In this document: piece by piece, positions 17,501 to 25,178 of the stretch | How positions within the stretch are numbered: position 1 is the stretch's first letter | Layout: each line of letters begins with the position of its first letter | Origin: Salipiger sp. H15 | Lineage (GTDB): Bacteria; Pseudomonadota; Alphaproteobacteria; Rhodobacterales; Rhodobacteraceae | Length of the DNA: 64,000 bases | Assembly (NCBI RefSeq): GCF_040409955.1 | Contig: NZ_CP123386.1 | Span: forward strand, 372,001-436,000 | Reading direction: 5' to 3' | Notes under the pieces: model-generated | Seen by the model: the letters and a program-made list of their open reading frames with translations, nothing else | What the model was told of the DNA's origin: nothing | The model's database searches: none | Position numbers and translations under genes: made by a program

Positions 17501-17967
17501 GCGGCGAGGGTGACGACCGGCTGATGGGCTGGGGCGGCGACGATTACCTCAAGGGCGCCGAGGGCAACGACCTCATTTCGGGCAACCAGGGCAATGACAC
17601 GCTGGTCGGCTCCGAAGGTGACGACACGCTCACCGGCAACGAGGACGACGACGAGCTCAATGGCATGACCGGCAACGACAGCCTCTCGGGCGGGCCGGGG
17701 GCCGACACGCTGACCGGCTGGGCCGGGCGCGACATCTTCGCGCTGGCCGAGGGCGACCTGACCGGCGGCGACGTGATCACCGACTTCACCCCCGGCAAGG
17801 ACGTGATCGAGGTGGACCTGCCGGGCATCGACGACCTGTCGGACATCAGCTTCAGCGCCGGCGAGGATGGCATCACCGTCCGCTTCGGCGCGCAGGGCAG
17901 CCTGCTTCTGCAGGGCGATCTGCGCATCGCGGACGTGAACGCCGCGCGCAACTTCGTCTTCGTCTAG
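14572..17967 (+). CDS. RTX exoprotein with a clan GH-A glycosidase-like core
   Basis: The protein has 1131 residues, very acidic. A hydrophobic N-terminus (about 4-20) is followed by an Asp-rich linker. RTX nonapeptides (GGxGxDxxx type) occur at about 48-100, at about 255-330, and in a C-terminal block of about ten repeats from 934 to 1050. A C-terminal tail with few charged residues ends in NFVFV, typical of type I secretion substrates. Between the blocks, residues about 440-910 look like a TIM-barrel glycoside hydrolase: HLRFPAG, then EIGNEYW with a putative acid/base Glu at 582, and LYITEWN with a putative nucleophile Glu at 711. The substrate is unknown. No type I secretion genes are adjacent. 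ATG 14572 is favoured, but GTG 14563 is possible since the ribosome binding site is weak. Confidence 0.82.
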   Translation: MPTLYLLSLLLGGLMIGLATTSSTSDDDDPKEDDGGEDVVIPENPSGGSLYLGTEGNDLLRGSSGNDTLDGGPGNDRLLGKGGNDLIVDTLGSDTAEGGAGTDFIALVDDLPGAPDVIDGGAGVDLLWGDDGDTVTGGAGADLFIVPVGQAGAEPVTITDLDFTRLTEQDVPDRVVFVTPEGEIIPRAAFFDGSLAAGIGDLPDGSGAQVYMNGEVVAIIEGYTAEELFYETIWIGNFSSALNATFDGDDVLVGTEARDDFFGGPGSDVLIGRGGGDYLDGQTGDDYLSGVDAPGAGMIGDTLVGNEGDDVLRGDEGDHLAGGAGTDVYEIVVPQGDGPFAPLTLHTYELTGYEGGPELITLVQPDGTLLSAAEAYDHLSVVEAADGSGAALVYDGIVLAVVDGVDAAELGDPSGWLGNLTQLTPLGAAPPPFEGTHVSVTAATGTGATLEGAFFGGNLVFSVNTDNGLPLDNFGAAADALDITHLRFPAGQGDSGDLEVDGDGFLNVLQMERVDGEWELRQEVTDMLDWARENGAQVTLVLPTKNYTVAEYEALDGDIARFAETVMRDYSDVVEAFEIGNEYWSMGETAYGAKADVAAVALARGMEDAGFAEADQAAILVQMASPFAGSEYHVSVDDRPYLERVQDANRAIIDQLGTGARDAIDGVVEHYYYDKTVTEFDGSSGEMNFINRDYAVWEEEFDKDLDLYITEWNVRTSDTTETGLRSASVMVEMTSNMTELGVDAAHVWPVQHNTPTDLAGRQTEDVITDAEGRVLNTINGATFDLMSSSLPGLELLDTDLSVEDGSFTFHAWQSEDSTVVYVASRSTDTIELELDLSTLVPGYTSASAAKIGADFSANSSDGVHYVPGSGFEEADSLLINGQRYYINENDVRAELTDLAVRSTTVQITLDPFEVIEITFDTTGVDVTTPDPGGVPGDRLTGSTGPDTLEGGDGDDTLDGQAGDDRLTGGKGDDDLNGGEGDDRLMGWGGDDYLKGAEGNDLISGNQGNDTLVGSEGDDTLTGNEDDDELNGMTGNDSLSGGPGADTLTGWAGRDIFALAEGDLTGGDVITDFTPGKDVIEVDLPGIDDLSDISFSAGEDGITVRFGAQGSLLLQGDLRIADVNAARNFVFV

Positions 17968-17973
17968 GCGCGG

Positions 17974-18004
17974 AAAAAGGGCTGTCCCCGCGGGGACAGC
18001 CCTT
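17974..18004. terminator. Bidirectional terminator between the RTX gene and the porin gene
   Basis: AAGGGCTGTCCCC pairs with GGGGACAGCCCTT almost perfectly, flanked by an A run on the left and TTCCGTT on the right. It serves two convergent genes. Confidence 0.8.
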
Positions 18005-18024
18005 CCGTTCAACAGCCCTCGGGT

Positions 18025-19209
18025 TCAGAAGGTCGCGCGGATGCGGAAGCCGATCTGCGTGTAGTCGTCGTAGTTCTCGAAGCTCGGCTTCACCCACATG
18101 AGGTTGCCGCCGAGCCGCCAGTTCTCGGTCAGGGCGGCCTCGTAGAAGGCCTCGACCGCCGACTCGTCGCGCAGCTTCACGCCGTAGGCGTCGAGCGCCT
18201 CGCCGAGCTTGTTCGACCAGTTGTACTTGCTCCAGGCAAGGCCCCAGCGGTCGCTCTGCCGGCCGTAGAGCGGCGAGTTGCCCCCGACACCAAGCAGGAA
18301 CATCTCGTCCAGCGGGTTGGGATTGCCGTCACCGAAGCCGATCTGGCCGAAGACGCCCCAGCCGACCATCGGGTTCTGCGGATCGCTCCAGAGGTACTGC
18401 TGGAAGCTGACCCCGGCCCAGTTCACCCCGTCCTTGGTGCCGGCGAAGGAGTCGTCGCTCGGGTCGAGCAGGAGCGACTCGTAATCCGTGCCCTTCTTGG
18501 TCGAGTGGGCGATGTTGAGGCTGTAGAAGCCCGGCATGCCGTTGATCTGGGTCGTGTAGGTCGCGGTGCCGTTGTAGACCACGCCCTCGTCGAAGAGATC
18601 GTCCCAGAAATCCTCGCCCTGCGCGTTGTTCGCGTCGTAGATCATCAGCGTGTAGATCATCGGCGCGTAGTTCACCGTCAGCATGCCGCCGAAGATGTAG
18701 GGCGGCAGCACGAAGTTGCCGGGCGCGCCGATGCCGAGATACTGGAACCCGCCCTGACCCTGGCCGCCGACCAGCGGCGTCGCCTCGGCAAGGTCGATCA
18801 CGTTGAACTTGCCGAAGCTCACGCTGGTGGTGTTGTTGAACTGCTGCGTGAGGCTCAGTGACAGCGTGGTCTGGTTGTCCGAGGTGGCCGAGGGCAGCGT
18901 CGCGAAGGTGTTGGTCGGCCAGACCAGCCCGCCCTCGCCGAGACCCACGTAGCCGTCACCGTCGTTGTACTCGAAATGGCCGCTGATCGAGCCGCCGGAC
19001 CAGATCTCGGGCAGGCTCAGCTTCATGTCCGCGCGCCAATTGTAGAGCGCGTCGTCGTCGGCATCCCCGGAGATCTGCGCGTCGGCGAAGGTCGTGAGGC
19101 CGAAGGTGAACTTCGCGCCGTTGTCCTGCGCCGCGGCGGCAAGCGGCAGGCTGGCAGAGGTCAGCAGGACGGCGATCGTGGTCGGGCGGGTGAAAAGACG
19201 GACCGGCAT
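18025..19209 (-). CDS. OprB-type carbohydrate-selective porin
   Basis: The protein has 394 residues with an N-terminal Sec signal ending near LPLAAAAQ. The rest alternates in short amphipathic strands, as in a 16-strand barrel, and ends in IGFRIRATF, with the C-terminal Phe expected of outer-membrane proteins. Segments such as SVSFGKFNVIDLAEATPLVGG and WSKYNWSN match the OprB family, which passes sugars. The start at 19209 (GAGGA 8 bases upstream) gives a proper signal peptide; longer in-frame extensions do not. It converges on the RTX glycosidase-like gene, so the two may act on the same polysaccharide; this is inference from position. Confidence 0.82.
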   Translation of the reverse strand: MPVRLFTRPTTIAVLLTSASLPLAAAAQDNGAKFTFGLTTFADAQISGDADDDALYNWRADMKLSLPEIWSGGSISGHFEYNDGDGYVGLGEGGLVWPTNTFATLPSATSDNQTTLSLSLTQQFNNTTSVSFGKFNVIDLAEATPLVGGQGQGGFQYLGIGAPGNFVLPPYIFGGMLTVNYAPMIYTLMIYDANNAQGEDFWDDLFDEGVVYNGTATYTTQINGMPGFYSLNIAHSTKKGTDYESLLLDPSDDSFAGTKDGVNWAGVSFQQYLWSDPQNPMVGWGVFGQIGFGDGNPNPLDEMFLLGVGGNSPLYGRQSDRWGLAWSKYNWSNKLGEALDAYGVKLRDESAVEAFYEAALTENWRLGGNLMWVKPSFENYDDYTQIGFRIRATF

Positions 19210-19480
19210 GGATGAAATCCTCGTATCGGAGGTGAACGTTCCTTGGGAAATCATGGCTCCGGTCACATGCCGCGCCCTGAACAGCCGCGCGGCCCCGAAG
19301 CGGCACACACTCAAACGCATTCTCGAAAAAGCTCTGATTTCACGGCCAGAAAATGCGCCGGAAACCCTTGGGAAAAAGCCTTCCACAGGCGCGCGACAAA
19401 AGCAATTCTTGATCTACCCCAGCGTGAAGCGGGGGCTCGACTGTGGCCGTGCTGCCCAGCCCATGGGCCGAAGCCCTTGA
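19210..19480 (-). promoter_or_regulatory. Upstream region of the porin gene
   Basis: No gene is seen in these 271 bases. The region must carry the porin promoter and the end of the flavoprotein operon transcript. No clear terminator hairpin or operator was found. Confidence 0.35.
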
Positions 19481-20941
19481 TTATCCGCCGCTTGGCGGCA
19501 GGGGCAGCGGCGTGTCGGGCAGCGGGGCCTCCCCCAGCGCGGCGCGCTGTGCGGCCGCGCCGGCGGGAAGGCGGGCAAGCTCGGCGAGGGGCAGCGGACG
19601 GACCGGTGTGCGGAAACGCAGGTGGCCAAGCTCGGCCGGGGCGCGGCCGGTCTCGTCGGCCATGATCTCGGTCACGCTCGCGGCGCACATGCGGCCCTGG
19701 CAGGGGCCCATGCCGCAGCGCAGGTAGGTCTTCAGCTGGTTCGGCCCGGGTGCGCCGAGCCGCGCGGCGGCGCGGATCGCCTCGGCGGTGACCTCCTCGC
19801 AGCGGCAGGCGAGCGTGTCGCCGCGCGGGGCGAGAAGGGCGGGGGGCGGGGCGAACCAGCGGTCGAGGAAGGCGCGGCCGCGGTCGGCCTTGCGCCACTG
19901 CGCGTGGGCCTCGTCCCGGCGCGCGGTAGATGGCGCGTGCCCGAGAAGCGCGAGCGCCGCCTGCGCCGCGCGGCGGCCCGAGGGCAGGGCGCGGTCGGCG
20001 CCGCCGATCCCGGCACCATCCCCGGCGACGAAGAGGCCGGGGACGGCCGTGGCGCCCATGGCATCCGCGTCGGGCTCGAAGCAGCGCAGGGCCTCGTTCC
20101 AGCGCGTCGGGATCCCCGCGGCGACGGCAAGGTGGAGCGACGGCACCACGCCCGCGTGCAGCAGCACGAGGTCGGCGGCGATCTCGTGCCACGCCCCGGC
20201 GCGGCGGTAGCGCAGCGCCTCGGCGTGGGTCTCTCCGGTGATCTCCAGCGCCTCGGCCCCGGGGATCACCGGCACGTGGCGGCGCACCCGGGCCATGAGC
20301 CCGGCGCCCTTGCGGAAGGCGGGCGAGCGCAGAAAGCCCGGCAGGTGGCGAAGGGCGGCGCGGCGGTTCGGCGAGGGCGTCTCGACCAGCGCGGCGGGGG
20401 TGATCCCGGCGCGCAGCAGCTGGTCGGCGAGCAGGTAGAGCAGCGGCCCGACCCCGGCGAGCACGCAGCGCCCCTCGGGCAGCAGCCCGCCGGACTTCAG
20501 CGCGATCTGCGCCGCGCCAGCGCCCATGACGCCGGGCAGGGTCCAGCCGGGCAGGGGCAGCGGGCGCTCCTGAGCGCCGGTGGCAAGGATCACCGCGCGG
20601 GCCGCGACCAGATGCGCGGCGCCGCCGTGGCTGACGCCGATGCGGATCGGCCCCGCGGCCCCGGGCATGACGCCCCAGACCGAAGCGCCGCTGACATGTC
20701 GCGCGCCGCAGACGGCAAAGCCGGCCACGTGCGCGGCCCCGGCGGCATAGTCCTTGCCGAGCAGCGTCTTGCGGGCCTCTGGCGCGGTGCCGATGCCGCG
20801 CCAGATCTGGCCGCCGGGCGCCGGGGTCTCGTCGACGAGCAGCACTTCGACGCCCGCCGCCCTCGCCTCGACGGCGGCGGCCATGCCGGCGGGACCGGCG
20901 CCGATGATCACCAGATCGGCGGTTTCGGGCAGTGCGCTCAT
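19481..20941 (-). CDS. FAD/NAD(P)-binding oxidoreductase with BFD-like [2Fe-2S] domain (HcnB / opine oxidase subunit A-like)
   Basis: The protein has 486 residues. A Rossmann FAD site IIGAGPAGMAAAVEA lies near residues 12-26 and a second dinucleotide fold follows; VPGLFVAGDGAGIGGAD is the second FAD contact. The C-terminal part has a BFD-like iron-sulfur motif, CRCEEVT with CGMGPCQGRMC. This is the architecture of HcnB, opine/octopine oxidase subunit A and D-hydroxyproline dehydrogenase alpha. With the two upstream genes it should form a heteromeric amine or amino-acid dehydrogenase, and the substrate is open. Its ATG overlaps the stop of the small ferredoxin-like gene by 4 bases. Confidence 0.88.
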   Translation of the reverse strand: MSALPETADLVIIGAGPAGMAAAVEARAAGVEVLLVDETPAPGGQIWRGIGTAPEARKTLLGKDYAAGAAHVAGFAVCGARHVSGASVWGVMPGAAGPIRIGVSHGGAAHLVAARAVILATGAQERPLPLPGWTLPGVMGAGAAQIALKSGGLLPEGRCVLAGVGPLLYLLADQLLRAGITPAALVETPSPNRRAALRHLPGFLRSPAFRKGAGLMARVRRHVPVIPGAEALEITGETHAEALRYRRAGAWHEIAADLVLLHAGVVPSLHLAVAAGIPTRWNEALRCFEPDADAMGATAVPGLFVAGDGAGIGGADRALPSGRRAAQAALALLGHAPSTARRDEAHAQWRKADRGRAFLDRWFAPPPALLAPRGDTLACRCEEVTAEAIRAAARLGAPGPNQLKTYLRCGMGPCQGRMCAASVTEIMADETGRAPAELGHLRFRTPVRPLPLAELARLPAGAAAQRAALGEAPLPDTPLPLPPSGG

Positions 20942-21246
20942 GCCCCGGCCTCCGGCAGCAGCTGCGGCGCACCGGACTGGCGCTCGATCCGCATTCCGGG
21001 CGCGACGGTCACGAGGCAGGCCTGCCGGTTGGGTGCGCCGTCGATGGTCACGAGGCAGTCGAAGCAGCTGCCCATCAGGCAATAGGGCGCGCGGGGTGCG
21101 CCGCTGACCACGCTGCCGCGAAAGCGGGTGACCCCGGCGGCAAGCAGCGCGACGGCGACGCTGTCGCCGCGCCGGGCCGTGAGGGGGGCTCCGTCGAGCA
21201 GGATCTCGACCGCCTCGGCGGGCGGAATGGGGTCACGCCGGAACAT
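20938..21246 (-). CDS. Small [2Fe-2S]-binding subunit (HcnA-like)
   Basis: The protein has 102 residues. It shows four cysteines spaced C-x4-C-x2-C-x12-C in YCLMGSCFDCLVTIDG and its sequel RQAC, the plant-type [2Fe-2S] ferredoxin pattern used by HcnA and opine oxidase gamma subunits. It would carry electrons between the two flavin subunits. It overlaps the upstream FAD gene by 14 bases and the downstream gene by 4, so the order flavoprotein C, A, B is fixed in one operon. Confidence 0.87.
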   Translation of the reverse strand: MFRRDPIPPAEAVEILLDGAPLTARRGDSVAVALLAAGVTRFRGSVVSGAPRAPYCLMGSCFDCLVTIDGAPNRQACLVTVAPGMRIERQSGAPQLLPEAGA

Positions 21247-22342
21247 GGAACCTCGCGGAGGAAAAGGCCGCCGGGCCGATCTGCGCCGCGCCCTCGGCGA
21301 TCTGCGGCGCGATGCGCCGCGCGTGGAGCGCGGCCAGCGTCACGCCGCTGTGGCAGAGCACGACGTGGGCGCCGGGATGGGTGGCGGACCGGCCATAGAT
21401 GGGAATGCCGTCGAGCGGCTTGACGCGGAAACCCGTCCAGCTGCGCACCACGTTGAGCCGGGCGAGGGGCGGGTAGACCCGGATCGCGCGGGCGGCGAGC
21501 AGCGCCGCGATCTCGGGATCGCCGGGGATGGTATCGGTGTCATTCTCGTCGCTGTCGCCGATCAGCACGCTGCCCTCGTCGGTCTGGCGGACGATCGCGC
21601 TGAGGAAGGGCAGGCGGCCCGACACCCGCTCGGTGACGAGGATCTGGCCGCGGCTGTGGCGGAGCGGCGTGGCAAGGCCGACCATCGGGGCCAGCGCCTC
21701 GGTCGCGGTGCCCGCGGCCAGCACGAGGCGGGGCGTTGTCATCTCGCCCCACGCGCCGGTCAGGCGGAAGCCGGAGCCAAGCGGTTCGATACGGCTCACG
21801 ACGTGGTGCGCGCGGTAGGTGACGCCCAACGCCGCGCCGGCGCGGTGCAGCGCATGGAAGAGGCGCAGCGCGTTGAGATGGCCGTCGGCGGCACCGTGGA
21901 CCGCGCCCACCACGTCGGGGCCGATGCCAGGGATCTCGCGCTCGAGCTCGGCGCGGGAGACGGCGCGCCAGGGCGCGGCCGCGCCGCCGGTCTCCTCGGT
22001 GATGCGGGCCATGTCGGCGACGATCCCGTCGAGCTCGCGCGGGGAGAGCGCGAAGCTGTAGCCGCCGGGCTGCTCGAGCGACAGCGAGAGGCCGGAGCGC
22101 GCCTCGAGATCACGGGCAAATTCGGGCCAGAGCCGCGCCGCCTCGAGCGACCAGCGCGCGTAGTCGGGGCTGCCGAGTCCCTTGCCCGAGACCCAGACGA
22201 GCCCGAAATTCGCCCGCGAGGCGCGGCGTGACAGGTCTTCGCCGTCGAGCACCAGCACGCGCAGCCCGGCATCCGCCAGACCCAGCGCCAGCGCGCTGCC
22301 GACCAGGCCGCCGCCGATCACGGTGATGTCGTGCTGGGTCAT
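21233..22342 (-). CDS. FAD-dependent amino-acid/opine oxidase subunit (DAO family, HcnC-like)
   Basis: The protein has 369 residues. A DAO-type FAD site ITVIGGGLVGSALALGLADAG is at residues 6-26, with RRASRANFGLVWVSG next and the closing GFRVKPLDGIPIYG typical of the glycine oxidase/HcnC group. It is the first gene of the three-gene operon and likely holds the substrate oxidation site for a D-amino acid, hydroxyproline or opine. The start at 22342 places the GGG motif at the normal distance from the N-terminus. No regulator or transporter is adjacent. Confidence 0.87.
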   Translation of the reverse strand: MTQHDITVIGGGLVGSALALGLADAGLRVLVLDGEDLSRRASRANFGLVWVSGKGLGSPDYARWSLEAARLWPEFARDLEARSGLSLSLEQPGGYSFALSPRELDGIVADMARITEETGGAAAPWRAVSRAELEREIPGIGPDVVGAVHGAADGHLNALRLFHALHRAGAALGVTYRAHHVVSRIEPLGSGFRLTGAWGEMTTPRLVLAAGTATEALAPMVGLATPLRHSRGQILVTERVSGRLPFLSAIVRQTDEGSVLIGDSDENDTDTIPGDPEIAALLAARAIRVYPPLARLNVVRSWTGFRVKPLDGIPIYGRSATHPGAHVVLCHSGVTLAALHARRIAPQIAEGAAQIGPAAFSSARFHVPA

Positions 22343-22418
22343 GGGTCTGTCCTTCTGGCGCGGGCGGGCGTCCGGGGTGCCGTGATTTGCCCGCCCGGCG
22401 CCGGACTTGTCCAGCCCC

Positions 22419-22847
22419 TCAGCGGTTCCAGCGCAGCAGCGACAGCTCGTCCTGCGCATCGGCCTCGCGCTTGGCCTGTGCCTCGCGCTCCTCGGCGAGG
22501 CGCTTCAGGCGGAGGATCTCGTAGGTCTTCTGTTCGGCCAGCGCGGCGCGGAGCTTTTCCTCGGAGCGGGCGAGCTCGGGTGCGAGCTTGGCCGCGTCGA
22601 TCGAGATCCGGTCCACCTCGGCGCGGATCGAGCGGATGAACCGGCCAAGGTAGGGTGCGCCCTCGAGCCCGTCGATGTGCGACTCGCCCGAGAGCCGGTC
22701 GAGCAGCGCCTTGCGGTCGCCGTCGAGCTTGTCCATGCGGGCGCGGAGCGCGCCGGTCTCTGCCGCCTGCCGTTCGGTCTCGAGCGACTTCAGCCGCTCC
22801 ATGACCTGCAGCGCGCGCAGGCGCCGACGCGCCGCCTCAGTGGCCAC
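22419..22847 (-). CDS. Coiled-coil protein of the motA operon, FliJ-like
   Basis: The protein has 142 residues, almost entirely charged helix with heptad-like spacing, rich in Glu, Arg and Ala. Size and composition resemble FliJ-type export chaperones, but no specific signature is seen and fliI is not adjacent, so the name is tentative. It starts with GTG at 22847, overlapping the end of the preceding small gene by 11 bases, and is the third gene after motA. Confidence 0.55.
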   Translation of the reverse strand: MATEAARRRLRALQVMERLKSLETERQAAETGALRARMDKLDGDRKALLDRLSGESHIDGLEGAPYLGRFIRSIRAEVDRISIDAAKLAPELARSEEKLRAALAEQKTYEILRLKRLAEEREAQAKREADAQDELSLLRWNR

Positions 22848-23100
22848 CGGAGGCGCCCCCGGTCGCCGCGCCGGCCTGCGGTTCGGGGCGGAGCGGGCGC
22901 TCGCCGCCGAGCTTCATGCGCATGTTGGCGAGGATGTCCTCGGGATAGGCGTTCGAGGTGGGGGGCAGCGCGGGGAAGGCGCCGGGTTTCGCCGCCGAGA
23001 TGTAGCCCAGCGACTTGAGATCCTCCTCGGCGGTCGTCGGCCCCTCGGCCGAGGCCATGCCGGCGAGCAGCAGCAGGGATAGCGCCGCGAGCCGCCTCAT
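22837..23100 (-). CDS. Small exported protein downstream of motA
   Basis: The protein has 87 residues. A clear signal peptide, MRRLAALSLLLLAGMASA, precedes a Pro- and Glu-rich mature part of about 69 residues with no known domain. The start overlaps the motA stop as ATGA and the end overlaps the coiled-coil gene, so three genes form one translation-coupled unit. A role around the stator in the periplasm is possible but not shown by the sequence. Confidence 0.6.
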   Translation of the reverse strand: MRRLAALSLLLLAGMASAEGPTTAEEDLKSLGYISAAKPGAFPALPPTSNAYPEDILANMRMKLGGERPLRPEPQAGAATGGASGGH

Positions 23101-23963
23101 GCCGCGGGCAGTTCCTTCTGCGCGGCCTCGACCTCGTAGAAATCGGGCTGCATGCGCGTGGGGATGTTGCCGCGGCCGATCTCGACGCAGATGCTCGGCG
23201 GGTGGTCGGCGACCATGGCGACGAAGATGTCGCGGATGATGTGGTAGAAGGCGGCGTCCTCGTCCTCGATTTGCGTCAGGCGGCCGGAGATCGGCTGCAC
23301 CATGCAATAGGCGATGAACACGCCGAGGAAGGTGCCGACCAGCGCGCCGCCGATCATCCCGCCGAGGATCTCGGGCGGCTGGTCGATCGACGACATGGTC
23401 TTGATCACGCCCAGGACCGCCGCGACGATGCCGATCGCAGGCAGGCCGTCGGCCATCTGCTGGATGGCGTGGGCCGAGGCCATTGACTCGTGGTGGTGCT
23501 TCTTGATCTTGCGGTTGATCACGTCCTCGGTCTGGTACTTGTCGTCGAACTGCATCGACAGCATGCGGAAGCTGTCGCGGATCAGGTCGATGGCGAAGTG
23601 GTCCGCCGCGATGCGCGGGTAGCGCGCGAAGATGTCGCTCTGCTGGGGGGACTCGATGTGGCTGTCGAGCGCGAGGATGCCCTTGGCCTTGTAGATGCGC
23701 GACAGCTCGAACATCAGGTTGAGCAGGTCGGAGTAATCCTTGGCCTTCCAGCGCGGCCCCTTCATCACCTTGATCACGCCCTTGCCCGAGTTCTTGATCA
23801 CCGAGAAGCTGTTGGCGATGACGAAGGCGCCGATCGAGGCGCCGCCGATCATCATCCCCTCGAAGGGAAGCGCGTGCAGCACGATGTCCATCTTGCCGCC
23901 GGACAGGATGAAGCCACCGAAGACGAGGCCGAAGACGAGGGCGAGTCCGAGGATCAGCGTCAT
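23097..23963 (-). CDS. motA: Flagellar motor stator protein MotA
   Basis: The protein has 288 residues and four membrane helices: two at residues 1-50 and two at about 165-225. The conserved stator core GLPAIGIVAAVLGVIKTM and the following GALVGTFLGVFIAYCM are present, as is the large cytoplasmic loop containing FARYPRIAADHFAIDLIRD. MotA and MotB form the proton channel that turns the rotor. motB lies 6 kb away on the other strand, so the pair is split by the glycosyltransferase-like cassette. It leads a three-gene operon. Confidence 0.95.
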   Translation of the reverse strand: MTLILGLALVFGLVFGGFILSGGKMDIVLHALPFEGMMIGGASIGAFVIANSFSVIKNSGKGVIKVMKGPRWKAKDYSDLLNLMFELSRIYKAKGILALDSHIESPQQSDIFARYPRIAADHFAIDLIRDSFRMLSMQFDDKYQTEDVINRKIKKHHHESMASAHAIQQMADGLPAIGIVAAVLGVIKTMSSIDQPPEILGGMIGGALVGTFLGVFIAYCMVQPISGRLTQIEDEDAAFYHIIRDIFVAMVADHPPSICVEIGRGNIPTRMQPDFYEVEAAQKELPAA

Positions 23964-24098
23964 GGGGTGAAATCTCTGCTTGGATCTTGCGACCGGAATG
24001 CGCCGGCGTTCAAGACGAGCATATGTAAATTTGACTTCCGTTCAAGTATAAACAAGAATAGATAGGGAAAGTCGAAGAACTGTTCGGGGCCGCTGATC

Positions 24099-25178
24099 AT
24101 GAACGCCGAAAAACTCGCTTATTTCTTCGAGGCCGGTGAGCTTCTGACGGTGTTCGCCGAGTGGCCGCAGGAGGTGGGACTCGCGCTCTGCCTCGACGAG
24201 GCCGGCACCTGCGAGATGCTGCTGCATCACGTCGAGGAGGGCCGGGCGGTGCTGCGCAAGGTCGCGGCATTGCTCGACTGCGAGACGGGCGAGTTTGCCG
24301 TGGTGCCGCCGGTCGAGGGCTACCCGACGCGCCGGGTGCTGTTCTCGGACGAGCAGAAGCTGCTGAAGCTGGTGGCGGGCGAGGATGACCTTGCCGAGAT
24401 GGCGGAGGACTACCTGATCAACTACCGCTTCGAGAAGGAGCGCAAGTCGCGCCCCGCGCCCGCGCCTGCCCCGGCGCCCTCGGTCGAGGCGGTGGCCGAG
24501 AAGATGAGCGCGGCATTGCGCGCGCCCGAGCCCTTCCGCTGGCGTCCGCGGCTGCACCTGGCCGAGCTCGCGCCGCGCCCCTCGCTGCGCCGCAAGCCGC
24601 AGAACGCCGGAATGCCCGAGGGCTACGTGCCGGCGGAGGTGGTGTCCGACAGTGACTGCCAGTTCGCCATGGCGGAGGTCAGCCTCGGCCACCGCGGCGT
24701 GCGCGTCACGCTGAGCCCCGAGCTGGTCAGCATCCAGACCCGCGCGGTGACGGTCGAGGAGGTCGGGTTCCGCGACGACTTCTCGCGCTTCGTGCTGCCG
24801 CGCAAGACGGTGCAGGGCTGGGCGCCCGGTGCGCCGCTGGTCATCGACATTCCCGCCGAGCGTTTCCCGGCCGGGCTGCGCCAGCGCTTTGCCGCCGCGC
24901 CGCGCGTCGCCGAGGTGACGGTCACCGACCATGGCGTCTTCGTTGCGCCGGGCGCGGTGGTGCAGGCGGTGGAGCCCGTCCTGCCCGAGGTGCAGCTGGT
25001 CCCCGAGCGCAAGGAGCGGCGTCGCCGGTTCCTGACGCCGGTGCGGGTGGCGCTCGCGGTGCTCACCGGCGCCGGGCTGATGACCGGCACGATGATGCGC
25101 GCGGTCGAGATGCCCGCCCTCGCCCCCGCGGCGGTGCTGCAGATGGCCTATGACGAGGCCGCGGAGGCGGGTCGTTGA
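24099..25178 (+). CDS. Unknown membrane-anchored protein heading the glycosyltransferase cassette
   Basis: The protein has 359 residues and I do not recognise a family. Residues 1-120 are acidic and compact, 125-135 are an Ala-Pro linker, 150-310 form a predicted beta-rich domain, and one membrane helix lies near 315-340 (VRVALAVLTGAGLMTGTMM) after an Arg/Lys patch. This suggests a cytoplasmic body anchored by its C-terminus. It is divergent from motA, and its end overlaps the TTG start of the next gene, so it belongs to the three-gene cassette. Confidence 0.7.
   Translation: MNAEKLAYFFEAGELLTVFAEWPQEVGLALCLDEAGTCEMLLHHVEEGRAVLRKVAALLDCETGEFAVVPPVEGYPTRRVLFSDEQKLLKLVAGEDDLAEMAEDYLINYRFEKERKSRPAPAPAPAPSVEAVAEKMSAALRAPEPFRWRPRLHLAELAPRPSLRRKPQNAGMPEGYVPAEVVSDSDCQFAMAEVSLGHRGVRVTLSPELVSIQTRAVTVEEVGFRDDFSRFVLPRKTVQGWAPGAPLVIDIPAERFPAGLRQRFAAAPRVAEVTVTDHGVFVAPGAVVQAVEPVLPEVQLVPERKERRRRFLTPVRVALAVLTGAGLMTGTMMRAVEMPALAPAAVLQMAYDEAAEAGR

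Noticed and set aside
17371-17720. DNA tandem repeat array that might be taken for a CRISPR or VNTR
   Set aside because: The periodicity is 27 bases and encodes RTX nonapeptides; spacers and conserved direct repeats are absent.
14281-18012. 1243-codon open frame on the minus strand
   Set aside because: It is the shadow of the RTX exoprotein gene; the repeats on the other strand explain its pseudo-repetitive sequence.
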